Positions 16,089-24,041 of a stretch of 64,000 bases of DNA are shown here, piece by piece. The notes beneath the pieces were generated by a model that was not told the DNA's origin, did no database searches, and saw only the letters and a list, made by a program, of their open reading frames with translations. Position 1 is the first letter of the stretch, and every line of letters begins with the position of its first letter. Both the position numbers and the translations under genes were made by a program. Source of the DNA: Elusimicrobiales bacterium (GTDB lineage Bacteria; Elusimicrobiota; Elusimicrobia; Elusimicrobiales; UBA9959); assembly GCA_028688015.1 (NCBI GenBank), contig JAQTZB010000005.1, positions 114,028-178,027 of the forward strand, in the 5' to 3' direction.

Positions 16089-16661
16089 TTATAGCGGCAG
16101 GACCTGGCGGCCGTAAACCTCGTTGAGGATCTGCGCCAGCGCCGTGTAGCAGGCCGACAGGCCGCAGAAGAGGCCCTCGAAGCCGGCCAGCGTCTTGGAT
16201 CCGCCGGTGAAGTCGGCGTAGGCCAGCAGGAAGAACAGGACCGCCAACGAGAGGAAAACCACCTGCAGGGCGCGGCTGAGCTTCAGCGTGCCCACGAACA
16301 TCCCCGTGGTGAACAGTCCCCAGACGGTCAGGTACCAGCCCATGGAGACCGGAGTGGCGGCCTCGCCGAGGCCGAGTTTGGGCAGGACCAGCAGCGCCAC
16401 CAGGGACAGCCAGAAGAAGCCGTACAGGGTGAAGGCCGTGGTGCCGAAGGTGTTCTTCTTCTTCCACTCCATCGCGCCGGCCATGACCTGCGCCAGGCCG
16501 CCGATAAAGATGCCCATGCCCAGCACCATGGTGTCCAGACCGTAGAAGCCGGCGTTATGCAGGTTGAGCAGTACGGTCGTCATGCCGAAGCCCAGCAGGC
16601 CGAGCGGGGCGGGATTGGCGGTAGTGTCTGCGATGGTAACAGGGGCGTTTTGCGAATTCAT
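16089..16661 (-). CDS. Acetate uptake transporter (GPR1/FUN34/YaaH family)
   Basis: The 190-residue inner-membrane protein has the family signature [20 protein letters not shown] at residues 17-36 and six hydrophobic helices, the usual size for SatP/YaaH. Members move acetate or succinate with protons. The start at 16661 (MNSQNAP) is set by a good Shine-Dalgarno (AAGGAGAC); a longer reading from 16688 has none. The gene is monocistronic. Its substrate within the short monocarboxylate and succinate range cannot be told from sequence. Confidence 0.93.
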   Translation of the reverse strand: MNSQNAPVTIADTTANPAPLGLLGFGMTTVLLNLHNAGFYGLDTMVLGMGIFIGGLAQVMAGAMEWKKKNTFGTTAFTLYGFFWLSLVALLVLPKLGLGEAATPVSMGWYLTVWGLFTTGMFVGTLKLSRALQVVFLSLAVLFFLLAYADFTGGSKTLAGFEGLFCGLSACYTALAQILNEVYGRQVLPL

Positions 16662-16714
16662 TGTTGTCTCCTTGAGCGAAGCGGTCAAAGATTATACTGA
16701 ATTTTCCGCCGGCG

Positions 16715-16748
16715 CAAAACAAAGCCGCCGGGTTTCACCGGCGGCGGC
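16715..16748 (-). terminator. Intrinsic terminator of the GNAT gene
   Basis: On the minus strand a GCCGCCGG-type stem closes around TGAAA and is followed by TTTGTTTTG. It lies just after the stop at 16760. Confidence 0.75.
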
Positions 16749-16759
16749 CGCCCGTGCCC

Positions 16760-17185
16760 CTACCGCGCGGGCAGTTCTTTCCAGTAACGCGTGACCGGGA
16801 GCTTTTCAAAGCCGGCTTTTTCATAGAAGCCGGGCCTCCCGCAGGGCACGAGCACCCCTGCCGCGCCGCGCGCCGAGCACCACTTCTCGAATTCCGCCAG
16901 CATGGCCTTCCCTATTCCCCGCCGCTGCAGGTCAGGGCGGATGATGATATCCTCTATGATGCCGGCGCGGCACTCGAAGTCCAGCTCCAGGCGGCAGCCG
17001 CCGGCCATGAAACCGGCCGGCGCGCCGGCCTCGTCCAGGGCGAGCAGCTTGAAATAGGCGTCGTCCTTTATCAATTCTTCCATGACCAAGGCGAGGCCCG
17101 GCCCGATCTCCCTGTAAAGCAGGGGCATCAGGCCCATCACTTCCCGCAGGTTTCCGGGGCCCGGGGTAAGGTACTTTATTTCCAT
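16760..17185 (-). CDS. GNAT family N-acetyltransferase
   Basis: The 141-residue protein is a single GNAT fold. Motif A reads IIEDIIIRPDLQRRGIGKAM, with the Q/R-x-x-G-I-G acetyl-CoA pyrophosphate loop, and motif B ends GVLVPCGRPGFYEKAGFEKL. It transfers an acetyl group from acetyl-CoA to an unknown amine in the cytoplasm. A TAAAAT hexamer lies 10 nt upstream of the ATG with no clear Shine-Dalgarno, so the leader is very short. Substrate cannot be inferred from the neighbours. Confidence 0.9.
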   Translation of the reverse strand: MEIKYLTPGPGNLREVMGLMPLLYREIGPGLALVMEELIKDDAYFKLLALDEAGAPAGFMAGGCRLELDFECRAGIIEDIIIRPDLQRRGIGKAMLAEFEKWCSARGAAGVLVPCGRPGFYEKAGFEKLPVTRYWKELPAR

Positions 17186-17250
17186 ATGTCCATTGATTTT
17201 AACATAATCGGCCTGCCCTCATTGCCGGGGGCGCCGTAGGCCCAATGGCC

Positions 17251-17279
17251 TTGAAAAGCCGCCGCCCCGGGCCTAAACT
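17251..17279 (+). promoter_or_regulatory. Leaderless sigma70-type promoter of the papain-like protease
   Basis: TTGAAA (17251-17256), 17 bp, TAAACT (17274-17279), then ATAACC and the ATG at 17286. The expected +1 coincides with the start codon. The extended -10 TAAACTATA is the same as that of C11 genes 3 and 4 in this window. Confidence 0.75.
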
Positions 17280-17285
17280 ATAACC

Positions 17286-18185
17286 ATGAGAATCGGCCCT
17301 TTCCGTCCCGCCGCGCTGGCCGCGCTTTCCCTTTGCCTCTTCGCCGCGGCTGCCGCGGCAGAGCCTGACAGCCGCGCCAGGCTGCAGGAACTGCAGGATT
17401 CCATCCGCGCGGGCAAGGCCCGCTGGACCGCCGGCGAGACCTCGGTCTCCAACCTCCCCGAAGAGGCCTGGGGCCGCCTGGCCGGCCTGAACCCCACTCC
17501 GCCGACGGGCCCCCAGGCCCCGGAACCGCCCGTAAAATTCCTCCCGGCCGCCCTGGACTGGCGCGCCAACGGCGGCAATTTCGTCACCGCCCCCAAGCAG
17601 CAGGGCGGCTGCGGCTCGTGCTGGTCGTTCGCCATGACCGGCGCTCTGGAGTCCTACGTGCTGCGCAAGCGCAACACGCCCGGCGCCGACCTGGACCTCT
17701 CCGAGCAGGTCTATGTTTCCTGCAGCAGCGTGGGCAGCTGCAAGGGCGGCGCGCTGCTGCCGTTCTTCCTGGTCAGCGAAGGCCTTCCGGCGGAAACCGC
17801 CTATCCCTATACCGAGAGCAACGGCTCCTGCTCCGCCGCCTCGGCCGGCTGGGAAGGGACGGCCCACAAGATAGCCGGCTGGGGCATGGTCTGGCCGTCG
17901 CTTAACAAGATCAAGGCGGCGCTCGCGCACTACGGCCCGCTGCCCACCTCCATGCAGGTCTACTCGGATTTCCTCAGCTACAAGTCCGGCGTCTATTCCC
18001 GCGTAGGCGGCAAGCGGGTGGGCGGCCACGCTGTGCTGCTGGTGGGCTACAACGACGCCGAGGAGTACTTCATCGTCAAGAACAGCTGGGGCACGGACTG
18101 GGGCGAGGACGGCTTTTTCCGGATAGATTACTCCCAGCTGCACTCGCTGGTGATCTTCGGGCTCACCACGGTGGCTTACTATTAA
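17286..18185 (+). CDS. Exported papain-like (C1A) cysteine protease
   Basis: The 299-residue preproenzyme has a signal peptide, a short propeptide to about residue 90 and a complete papain domain. ALDWRANGG marks the mature N-terminus, QGGCGSCWSFA holds nucleophile Cys112, GGHAVLLVGY holds His248, and VKNSWGTDWGEDGFFRI holds Asn266. Extra Cys residues (YVSCSSVGSCKGG, NGSCSA) suggest the usual disulfides. It should be a secreted endopeptidase. The promoter overlaps the start codon region, giving a leaderless transcript. An inverted repeat ending in a T-run closes the unit. Confidence 0.95.
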   Translation: MRIGPFRPAALAALSLCLFAAAAAAEPDSRARLQELQDSIRAGKARWTAGETSVSNLPEEAWGRLAGLNPTPPTGPQAPEPPVKFLPAALDWRANGGNFVTAPKQQGGCGSCWSFAMTGALESYVLRKRNTPGADLDLSEQVYVSCSSVGSCKGGALLPFFLVSEGLPAETAYPYTESNGSCSAASAGWEGTAHKIAGWGMVWPSLNKIKAALAHYGPLPTSMQVYSDFLSYKSGVYSRVGGKRVGGHAVLLVGYNDAEEYFIVKNSWGTDWGEDGFFRIDYSQLHSLVIFGLTTVAYY

Positions 18186-18210
18186 GAGAGAAACGGCCCC
18201 GCGGCCCGGC

Positions 18211-18253
18211 AGCGTCCCCTTATATTTCATAAAATATAGGGGACGCTTCTTTT
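18211..18253 (+). terminator. REP-like hairpin doubling as terminator
   Basis: AGCGTCCCC at 18211-18219 pairs with GGGGACGCT at 18239-18247, with a mostly paired AT inner stem and a one-base bulge. TTCTTTTT follows. The GGGGACG head resembles the element at 7604-7688. It lies between the C1 protease gene and gpmI. Confidence 0.7.
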
Positions 18254-18271
18254 TCGACCCGAGGTAAATTT

Positions 18272-19828
18272 ATGGCTAAGAACAAGGTTCTCCTGATCAT
18301 CCGCGACGGCTGGGGCATGTACAAGCCCGACAAGTTCAACGCTGTGGATAACGCGAAGACGCCCAACATGCGCCATTACCTGAAGACCTACCCCAACTCC
18401 GTGCTGGAGCCGGCCGGGGAGTCGGTCGGCCTGCCCAAGGGCTACCAGGGCTCTTCCGAGGTCGGCCACCTCAACATCGGCGCTGGCCGCATCGTGATCC
18501 AGGAACTCAAGCGCATCAAGGACATGATCGAGGACGGTGAATTCTTCGCCTGCCCGGCGCTGAAAGCCGCGCTGGACAACTGCGTCAGCAAGGACAGCGC
18601 GCTGCACCTGATGGGCCTGGTGCAGGACGAGGGCGTGCACGCCCACCAGGACCACCTGTATTCCATCATGCGCGAGGCGAAGAAGCGCGGCATAAAGAAG
18701 GTCTGGGTCCATTTCTTCTCCGACGGCCGCGACACCCCGCCCCGCTCGGCGCTCGCTTTCGTCAAGATGCTCGACGAGGTGATAAAGGAAGTCGGCAACG
18801 CCGCCGTGGGCACCATCATGGGCCGCTACTACGCCATGGACCGCGGCGAAAAGTGGTCGCTCGTGGACGCCACCTACAACACCATCACCCGCGCCGAAGG
18901 CGCGAAGGCCGCTTCGGCCGAGGCGGCCCTCAACGACGCCTACGCCGCGCTCAAGAACCCCAACGGCCAGCCCATCGTGGACGAGTACATCCCCCCGACC
19001 GTGATAGACGGCTATCCCGGGATGAAGGACGGCGATTCGGTCATCCACTTCAACTTCCGCCAGGACCGCGCGATAGAGCTGACCAAGGCCTTCGTCGAGG
19101 ACAACTACCCCGGCAAGCGCTGGAAGAAAATGGACATCGTGTACTGCGGCCTGACGCGCTACTACGACGAGTTCAAGTTCAGCGCGCTGCCCCCCATGGA
19201 CGAAGGCGGCGGCATGGATAACCTGCTGGGGCAGGTCATCTCCGCGGCGGGCCTGCTGCAGCTGCGCCTCGCCGAGACCCAGAAATTCAAGCACGTCACC
19301 TCCTTCTTCAACGGCAAGCGCACCGAGGCCTACAAGGGCGAAGACCAGGTGGAGATAAAAGGCAGCTGGGACCCCGCCACCTTCGGCGAGCACCCGGAGA
19401 TGGACGCCCCCCGCGTGCGCGAGCGCGCCGTCTCGGAGCTAGCCTCGGGCAAATACGACTTCGTCGTGGTCAACTTCGCCAACTGCGACATGGTGGGCCA
19501 CACCGGCATCTACGAGGCGGCCGTGAAGGCCGTGGAGATAACCGACGAGAGCGTTAAAATGCTGGTCGACAAGGCGCTGGAGAGCGGCTACACGGTGCTG
19601 ATCAGCTCCGACCACGGCAACGCCGAGGAGATGTGGGACTACAAGATAAACATGCCCAAGACCTCCCACACCGTCAACCCGGTGGAGTTCATCTATATCG
19701 CCAAGGACGTCTCCGGAGTGAAACTGCGCCCGCACGGCATCCTTTCGGACATAGCGCCTACCGTCCTGCAGGTGCTGGGCCTCCCGCAGCCCGCGGACAT
19801 GACCTCGGAGTCGCTGCTTGTTCGTTAA
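18272..19828 (+). CDS. gpmI: 2,3-bisphosphoglycerate-independent phosphoglycerate mutase
   Basis: The 518-residue enzyme interconverts 3- and 2-phosphoglycerate in glycolysis. IIRDGWGM carries the first metal Asp, YQGSSEVGHLNIGAGR carries catalytic Ser62, HFFSDGRDTPPRS and FNFRQDRA contact substrate, and DHGNAEEM and TSHTVNPVEF complete the two-manganese site. The length is normal for the family. A GAGGT Shine-Dalgarno precedes the ATG. The gene overlaps the following DUF167 gene by 11 bp. Confidence 0.97.
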   Translation: MAKNKVLLIIRDGWGMYKPDKFNAVDNAKTPNMRHYLKTYPNSVLEPAGESVGLPKGYQGSSEVGHLNIGAGRIVIQELKRIKDMIEDGEFFACPALKAALDNCVSKDSALHLMGLVQDEGVHAHQDHLYSIMREAKKRGIKKVWVHFFSDGRDTPPRSALAFVKMLDEVIKEVGNAAVGTIMGRYYAMDRGEKWSLVDATYNTITRAEGAKAASAEAALNDAYAALKNPNGQPIVDEYIPPTVIDGYPGMKDGDSVIHFNFRQDRAIELTKAFVEDNYPGKRWKKMDIVYCGLTRYYDEFKFSALPPMDEGGGMDNLLGQVISAAGLLQLRLAETQKFKHVTSFFNGKRTEAYKGEDQVEIKGSWDPATFGEHPEMDAPRVRERAVSELASGKYDFVVVNFANCDMVGHTGIYEAAVKAVEITDESVKMLVDKALESGYTVLISSDHGNAEEMWDYKINMPKTSHTVNPVEFIYIAKDVSGVKLRPHGILSDIAPTVLQVLGLPQPADMTSESLLVR

Positions 19829-20036
19829 GCTGAAGGTGCACCCGGGCGAGCGCAGGGACAAGATAGTAAAGAAAGCCGCCGACGCTTATGAGGTCTGGAC
19901 CAAGGCCCCGCCCGAGCGGGGGTTGGCCAACGCCTCGGCCATCCGGCTGCTGGCGCTGCAGCTGGGCGTGGACGCGAAAAGGATCCTGCTGATAAAGGGA
20001 GCCACCTCGCCGGCCAAGATAGTTAAAGTGATATAA
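19818..20036 (+). CDS. DUF167 (YggU) family protein
   Basis: A small 72-residue protein with the YggU pattern: VKLKVHPGERRDKIV at the N-terminus, VWTKAPPERGLANASAIRLLA in the middle and ILLIKGATSPAKIVKV at the end. The family is a compact alpha/beta fold of unknown function. The probable start is TTG at 19818, inside the gpmI gene, so translation is likely coupled. Its tail also contains the -10 box (TATAAT, 20032-20037) of the next gene. Confidence 0.88.
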   Translation: MFVKLKVHPGERRDKIVKKAADAYEVWTKAPPERGLANASAIRLLALQLGVDAKRILLIKGATSPAKIVKVI

Positions 20037-20037
20037 T
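20032..20037 (+). promoter_or_regulatory. Perfect -10 box giving a near-leaderless redox operon mRNA
   Basis: TATAAT lies 9 nt before the ATG at 20047, at the very end of the DUF167 gene. No Shine-Dalgarno lies between. Confidence 0.5.
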
Positions 20038-20046
20038 TTCCCCACT

Positions 20047-20694
20047 ATGGACCAGAAAAAAGCGAGGCTGCTGGCGCTGGCCGGCCTGATAGTCTTCTCC
20101 TCCACCATAGCCGTGCTCCTGGCGCGCCAGTTCAACCTGGGCCCGGTGCGCCCGGCGCCGGACTTCCGCACGTTCGGCCCGGCGGACGCCCCCGTGCAGA
20201 TCTACGAATACACAGATTTCGCCTGCCCGGCCTGCCGCCACGCGGCCGGCAAGATAGACGAACTGATAAAGGTCTTCGGCCCCGGCCTGCGCGTCTCTTT
20301 CAAGCATTACCCGCTGCTCAACATCCACCCGTGGTCGCTGCACGCGGCGGCCTACGCCGACTGCGCCGGTGCGCAGGGCAAGTTCAAAGACTACGCCGCG
20401 CTGCTGTTCGAAGGGCAGGAAAAATGGGGCGCGGCCAAAGCCGAGGCCGGCGAACCGAAAGAATTCGCCGAGTACGCCAGGAAGCTGGGCCTGGACTGGC
20501 AGAAAATGCTGGCCTGCTCCAACGACCCGGAGACGCTGAAGACGCTGAAGCTCGACATCGCCGAGGCCGACCTGAAGGGCGTCAACGCCACGCCGACCTT
20601 CTTCGTCAACGGCGCCCGCGCGGTGGGCTCCGGCCAGCTGCTGGACCAGGCGCAAAAATTCGACAACCTGCTGCGCAAGGCGGCCAAGCCATGA
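20047..20694 (+). CDS. Membrane-anchored DsbA-like thiol oxidoreductase
   Basis: The 215-residue protein has an uncleaved N-terminal anchor (about residues 9-27). The thioredoxin-like domain follows, with the redox motif CPAC in YTDFACPACRHAAGK. The cis-Pro loop reads NATPTFFVNG, as in the DsbA/BdbD (Thioredoxin_4) group. It should form or shuffle disulfides on the outer face of the inner membrane. The next gene (MauE-like) overlaps by 4 bp, a pairing typical of Cys-oxidation systems. Several secreted Cys-rich proteins in this window could be its clients. Confidence 0.9.
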   Translation: MDQKKARLLALAGLIVFSSTIAVLLARQFNLGPVRPAPDFRTFGPADAPVQIYEYTDFACPACRHAAGKIDELIKVFGPGLRVSFKHYPLLNIHPWSLHAAAYADCAGAQGKFKDYAALLFEGQEKWGAAKAEAGEPKEFAEYARKLGLDWQKMLACSNDPETLKTLKLDIAEADLKGVNATPTFFVNGARAVGSGQLLDQAQKFDNLLRKAAKP

Positions 20695-21149
20695 ACCAGA
20701 AACCGGGAACCAGGGAACTGCTGGGCCTGCTGGCGCGGCTGATTGTAGGCGGCGTCTTCATCTACGCCGGCCTGCTCAAGGCGCTGGCCCCCGCCGAAGA
20801 ATTCGCCTACGCGATAGAGAGCTACAGGGTGCTGGATTCCCAGCTCTCGCTCTACTCCGCCTATTTCGCTCCGTGGCTGGAGCTCTGGGCGGGCCTGCTG
20901 CTGGCCTGCGGCGTCTTCACCAGGCTCAACGCGCTGTTCACGGGCGCGATGCTGGTTTTCTTCGAGCTGCTGCTGGGCCAGGCCTGGCTGCGCGGCCTGC
21001 CCATCACCTCCTGCGGCTGCTTCGGCAGCGGCGGCTCCAATTCCATCGGGCGCGAATTCGCGCAGAACCTGCTGTTCCTGGCGCTGGCCTGGCTGGCCTG
21101 GAAATACGGCCGCGCCTGGTCCGCGGACGAGTGGGTGGAAAAGCCATGA
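20691..21149 (+). CDS. MauE/DoxX-like redox-associated membrane protein
   Basis: Four hydrophobic helices make up this 152-residue protein. A LARLIVGGVFIYAGLLKAL start is followed by ITSCGCFGSGGS between helices 3 and 4. The C-G-C-F-G loop is characteristic of MauE-type proteins, which support periplasmic disulfide formation. The ATG overlaps the stop of the DsbA-like gene (ATGA) and its own stop overlaps the next start, so the three genes form a tight operon. Confidence 0.87.
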   Translation: MNQKPGTRELLGLLARLIVGGVFIYAGLLKALAPAEEFAYAIESYRVLDSQLSLYSAYFAPWLELWAGLLLACGVFTRLNALFTGAMLVFFELLLGQAWLRGLPITSCGCFGSGGSNSIGREFAQNLLFLALAWLAWKYGRAWSADEWVEKP

Positions 21150-21970
21150 CCAGGTTCCTCCTGGCCGCGGCGCTGCTGGCCGCCGCCCCGGCGGCCGACG
21201 CCCGGCTCTACGAGGCCGCCGCCAAAGCCAAAGCGGCCTGGATGACGGTCTCTTCCATAAAGACCGGGCAGGAATACTACCTCGAGGTAGCGCAGGACGG
21301 CCAGGCCGTCCTGCGCGAGGAAACTTCCAAGAGCGTGCTGACGCGCCGCGGCGCCATCAAGCCCTTTCTCGCCAAGGACTTCTTCCGCGAGATAGAAAAT
21401 TCGGAGATCATCAATTCGCAGAACGTGAAACAGAGCAAGATGGTGTTCTACCGCGGCGACATGCTGAAAGTTTCCGCCTATATCAGCGGCGAGCTGACGC
21501 GGACGGTGGCCCCGCTCAACAATTTCGGCGAGGCCTTCTCCTACGCCTTCGGAGAGGTCAAGAAGGCCGTGACGGCCCTGCCGGTTGAGAGCAAGCTGCG
21601 CGCCTTCCTGCGCGCCGAGCCGGTGGAGGGCGACGAACTGAACTCCTACCGCGACAAGGCCGCCGTGGACGGCGAGCTGAAGGTCCTGGAGACGGCAGAG
21701 CTGCAGAAGGTGAAAGAGCTGATGGCCGCCATCAAGGAGCCGTTCCGCCTGGTTCCCATAGAGAACGAGGAGCGCCTGCGCGAGTTGCAGGAGTTCATCA
21801 CCAGCCGCCAGCTCTACGGCCTGCGGACCCTCTTCTACCTCACCAGCACGCGCGGCACCTACAAACTGCAGGTGCTGGACATAGTGCGCAAGCAGGCGGC
21901 GGAACAGAAAAAGGCGCCGGCCGCGGCGCCCAAAAAGTCCCCGGCTGGCCCGGCCAAAAAGAAGCGCTGA
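21146..21970 (+). CDS. Hypothetical exported protein, third gene of the redox operon
   Basis: This 274-residue protein has a signal peptide (MTRFLLAAALLAAAPAADA). A mixed alpha/beta body follows (TGQEYYLEVAQDGQAVLREE; KMVFYRGDMLKVSAYISG) and then helices. The tail is a basic Lys/Pro/Ala stretch (PAAAPKKSPAGPAKKKR). There are no Cys residues in the mature protein, so it is not itself a thiol enzyme. Its ATG overlaps the MauE-like stop. I do not recognise the family. Confidence 0.72.
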   Translation: MTRFLLAAALLAAAPAADARLYEAAAKAKAAWMTVSSIKTGQEYYLEVAQDGQAVLREETSKSVLTRRGAIKPFLAKDFFREIENSEIINSQNVKQSKMVFYRGDMLKVSAYISGELTRTVAPLNNFGEAFSYAFGEVKKAVTALPVESKLRAFLRAEPVEGDELNSYRDKAAVDGELKVLETAELQKVKELMAAIKEPFRLVPIENEERLRELQEFITSRQLYGLRTLFYLTSTRGTYKLQVLDIVRKQAAEQKKAPAAAPKKSPAGPAKKKR

Positions 21971-21998
21971 CTCCGGTTTTTTTTGTTAGAATAAGCCT

Positions 21999-22415
21999 AT
22001 GGCAGACGAACCCAGGATCAAGGTAGTTGCGGTTGACGACGACGAGACCATCCTCGATATCTACGAGACGGGCCTCGCCGCCGAAGGCTTCGAGGTGCGG
22101 ACCTTCTCGGACCCCAAGAAGGCCCGCGAGTTCTTCGCCGGCGCGAAGCCGGGTGAAATGCCGGACGTGATCCTGATGGACATCATGATGCCCGGAGTGG
22201 ACGGTATCAGCCTTATGGGCGACATCCGCGGCAAGGAAAACGCCGCGCACGTCCCGATCATCGCGGTCAGCGGCCTCAACGACGCCGCCACCCTCAACGA
22301 CGCGCTGCTGTTCGGCGCGATGGACTACATGGTAAAACCTTTCGAACTGGCCTCGCTGGCGGCCAAGGTCAGGAAAGCGGCAGACCTCTCCCGCAAGCGC
22401 GCCCCCAAGCCCTGA
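21999..22415 (+). CDS. Single-domain response regulator
   Basis: The 138-residue receiver shows VVAVDDDETIL with acidic residues, VILMDIMMPGVDG with the phospho-acceptor Asp, a switch residue in IIAVSGLND (Ser instead of Thr) and YMVKPFELASL with the conserved Lys. It has no effector domain, so it may pair with the orphan kinase at 12903. A TAGAAT hexamer ends 6 nt before the ATG with no Shine-Dalgarno, which suggests a leaderless mRNA. A strong terminator follows. Confidence 0.93.
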   Translation: MADEPRIKVVAVDDDETILDIYETGLAAEGFEVRTFSDPKKAREFFAGAKPGEMPDVILMDIMMPGVDGISLMGDIRGKENAAHVPIIAVSGLNDAATLNDALLFGAMDYMVKPFELASLAAKVRKAADLSRKRAPKP

Positions 22416-22433
22416 CCAGCGCCCGGCGCGCGG

Positions 22434-22467
22434 CAAATCCGGCCCGGGCGGGCCGGATTTTTTTGGG
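22434..22467 (+). terminator. Intrinsic terminator
   Basis: An 11-bp perfect stem AAATCCGGCCC with its complement encloses GGGC and is followed by seven T residues. Confidence 0.9.
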
Positions 22468-22530
22468 CCATTTGCAGGCCTCCCCCCATATTTAGAATAA
22501 TATAGTTAACATTAGGAATCGGGGAGAATC

Positions 22531-24027
22531 ATGTTAAAAACACTGCATACCGTATTTACCCAGAAGACGCACGAGGGCACCACGGAGCGGCTGCTGCAGC
22601 TCTCTTTCGGCTACTTCGCCCTCTACGTGCTGACCGGCTTCCTGACCAAGTATTTCGACAAGGTCTACGGGATAGGCGGCACCACCTACACCGTCTTCAA
22701 CACGATGGGCAGCATGCTCATCCCCACCGGCATCGTGCTGCTGCTCGGCTGGTACAAGTTCAAGTCCACTACCTACACCAAGGTACTTGGCATGAACATG
22801 CCGAAGGAATTCCTCTACATCATCCCGTCCGGCATCTGCACGGCGGTGGTCATCCCCACCACCACGCTGATGTATACGCTGCCCATTTCAGTCATGGTCG
22901 CCATGATCATCATGCGCGCCAGCATCATCGTCATCAGCCGCATCATCGACGAGGCACAGATCCGCCAGGGCATCCTGACCAAGAAGGTCTACTGGGAAGA
23001 GAACCTCGCCGTGATCATCGCGCTCTGCGCCGTGGCGCTGCAGATGCTCAACTTCAAGGGCGCGACCGCGGCGGCGCAGGCCTCCGGTATCGGGGCTTTC
23101 ATCCCCTCCCTTTTCGTGATGGACAAGGCCAACTTCGACTTCCTCGGCAACTCGGCCGCGATGACCATCCTGACCTTCTACCTCATCGCCTACACCATCC
23201 GCATCTACATCATGAACTACTACAAGAACACCCGGCCCAAGGGCGCCATCTACGACACCAAGGGCTTCTTCGCCATCGAGCAGGTCACCTCCTTCTCGGC
23301 GCTGGTGATAGCCGGGCTGATCTTCTTCCAGGTGGTCAACAAGCCCGCCGCGGTCCCGTTCGTTCCCGCCGCCCCCGCCGTAACCGTCGCCGCCGACGCC
23401 GCGACCGAGCTGAAGGCCCTGTCCGAAGCCGCCGCGGCGGCAGAGGCCCTGCTGGCAACCGACGCCTCCAAGTTCACCTCCGACGAGCGCCAGGCCGCCG
23501 AGACCGCTCTGGCCGCCGCCGCCCCGCTGCTGGCCGACAAGAAGGCCAAGCCCGAGGAGCTTAAGGCCGCCGCCGCCGCGCTTGAAAAGCCGGTGAAGGA
23601 CGTGAAGCGCTCCTTCAAGTTCCAGTTCTCCAACGCCTTCAAGAACGTCCCGGCCCGCTGGAAGCTCATCATGTTCTCCGGCCTGCCTTTCGGCATCGCC
23701 GCGTTCTTCTCGGTATTCCTGTTCATGTTCAAGGGCCGCACCGCCACCTTCGCCGGCCTGGTCAACCGCCTGACCTCGCTCATCGCCGGCACCGTGGCCA
23801 CGCTGTTCGTGTTCTGGTTCATCCCCAACCAGAAGCTGCCCAAGACCGAGGACTGGGCGGGCCTGGTGCTGATGTTCATAGCCATCTACTTCATAGGCCG
23901 CTCCGAGAAGAAGCGCGCCTGCGAGCTGGCCAAGGCCCACGAGATCGAGCCCGAGAAGGACGACGAGATCTGCCACACGGATAACGGCGCCGCTGCGGCC
24001 GCCGCGCCCGCGAAGGAACAGAATTAA
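22531..24027 (+). CDS. Polytopic membrane protein with a large Ala-rich insert
   Basis: The 498-residue protein has about ten hydrophobic helices in a layout resembling the drug/metabolite transporter superfamily, with repeated pairs of helices in the first 260 residues and more after 380. Between them (about 275-370) lies an Ala/Glu/Lys-rich soluble stretch with heptad-like order (TELKALSEAAAAAEALL; ERQAAETALAAAAPLL), likely a coiled coil. I cannot assign a substrate. A TAGAAT -10 and a GGGGAG Shine-Dalgarno precede the ATG. UDP-glucose dehydrogenase follows 14 bp later, so a role in envelope glycan supply is possible. Confidence 0.75.
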   Translation: MLKTLHTVFTQKTHEGTTERLLQLSFGYFALYVLTGFLTKYFDKVYGIGGTTYTVFNTMGSMLIPTGIVLLLGWYKFKSTTYTKVLGMNMPKEFLYIIPSGICTAVVIPTTTLMYTLPISVMVAMIIMRASIIVISRIIDEAQIRQGILTKKVYWEENLAVIIALCAVALQMLNFKGATAAAQASGIGAFIPSLFVMDKANFDFLGNSAAMTILTFYLIAYTIRIYIMNYYKNTRPKGAIYDTKGFFAIEQVTSFSALVIAGLIFFQVVNKPAAVPFVPAAPAVTVAADAATELKALSEAAAAAEALLATDASKFTSDERQAAETALAAAAPLLADKKAKPEELKAAAAALEKPVKDVKRSFKFQFSNAFKNVPARWKLIMFSGLPFGIAAFFSVFLFMFKGRTATFAGLVNRLTSLIAGTVATLFVFWFIPNQKLPKTEDWAGLVLMFIAIYFIGRSEKKRACELAKAHEIEPEKDDEICHTDNGAAAAAAPAKEQN

Positions 24028-24041
24028 CACTGGAGCGCCTG

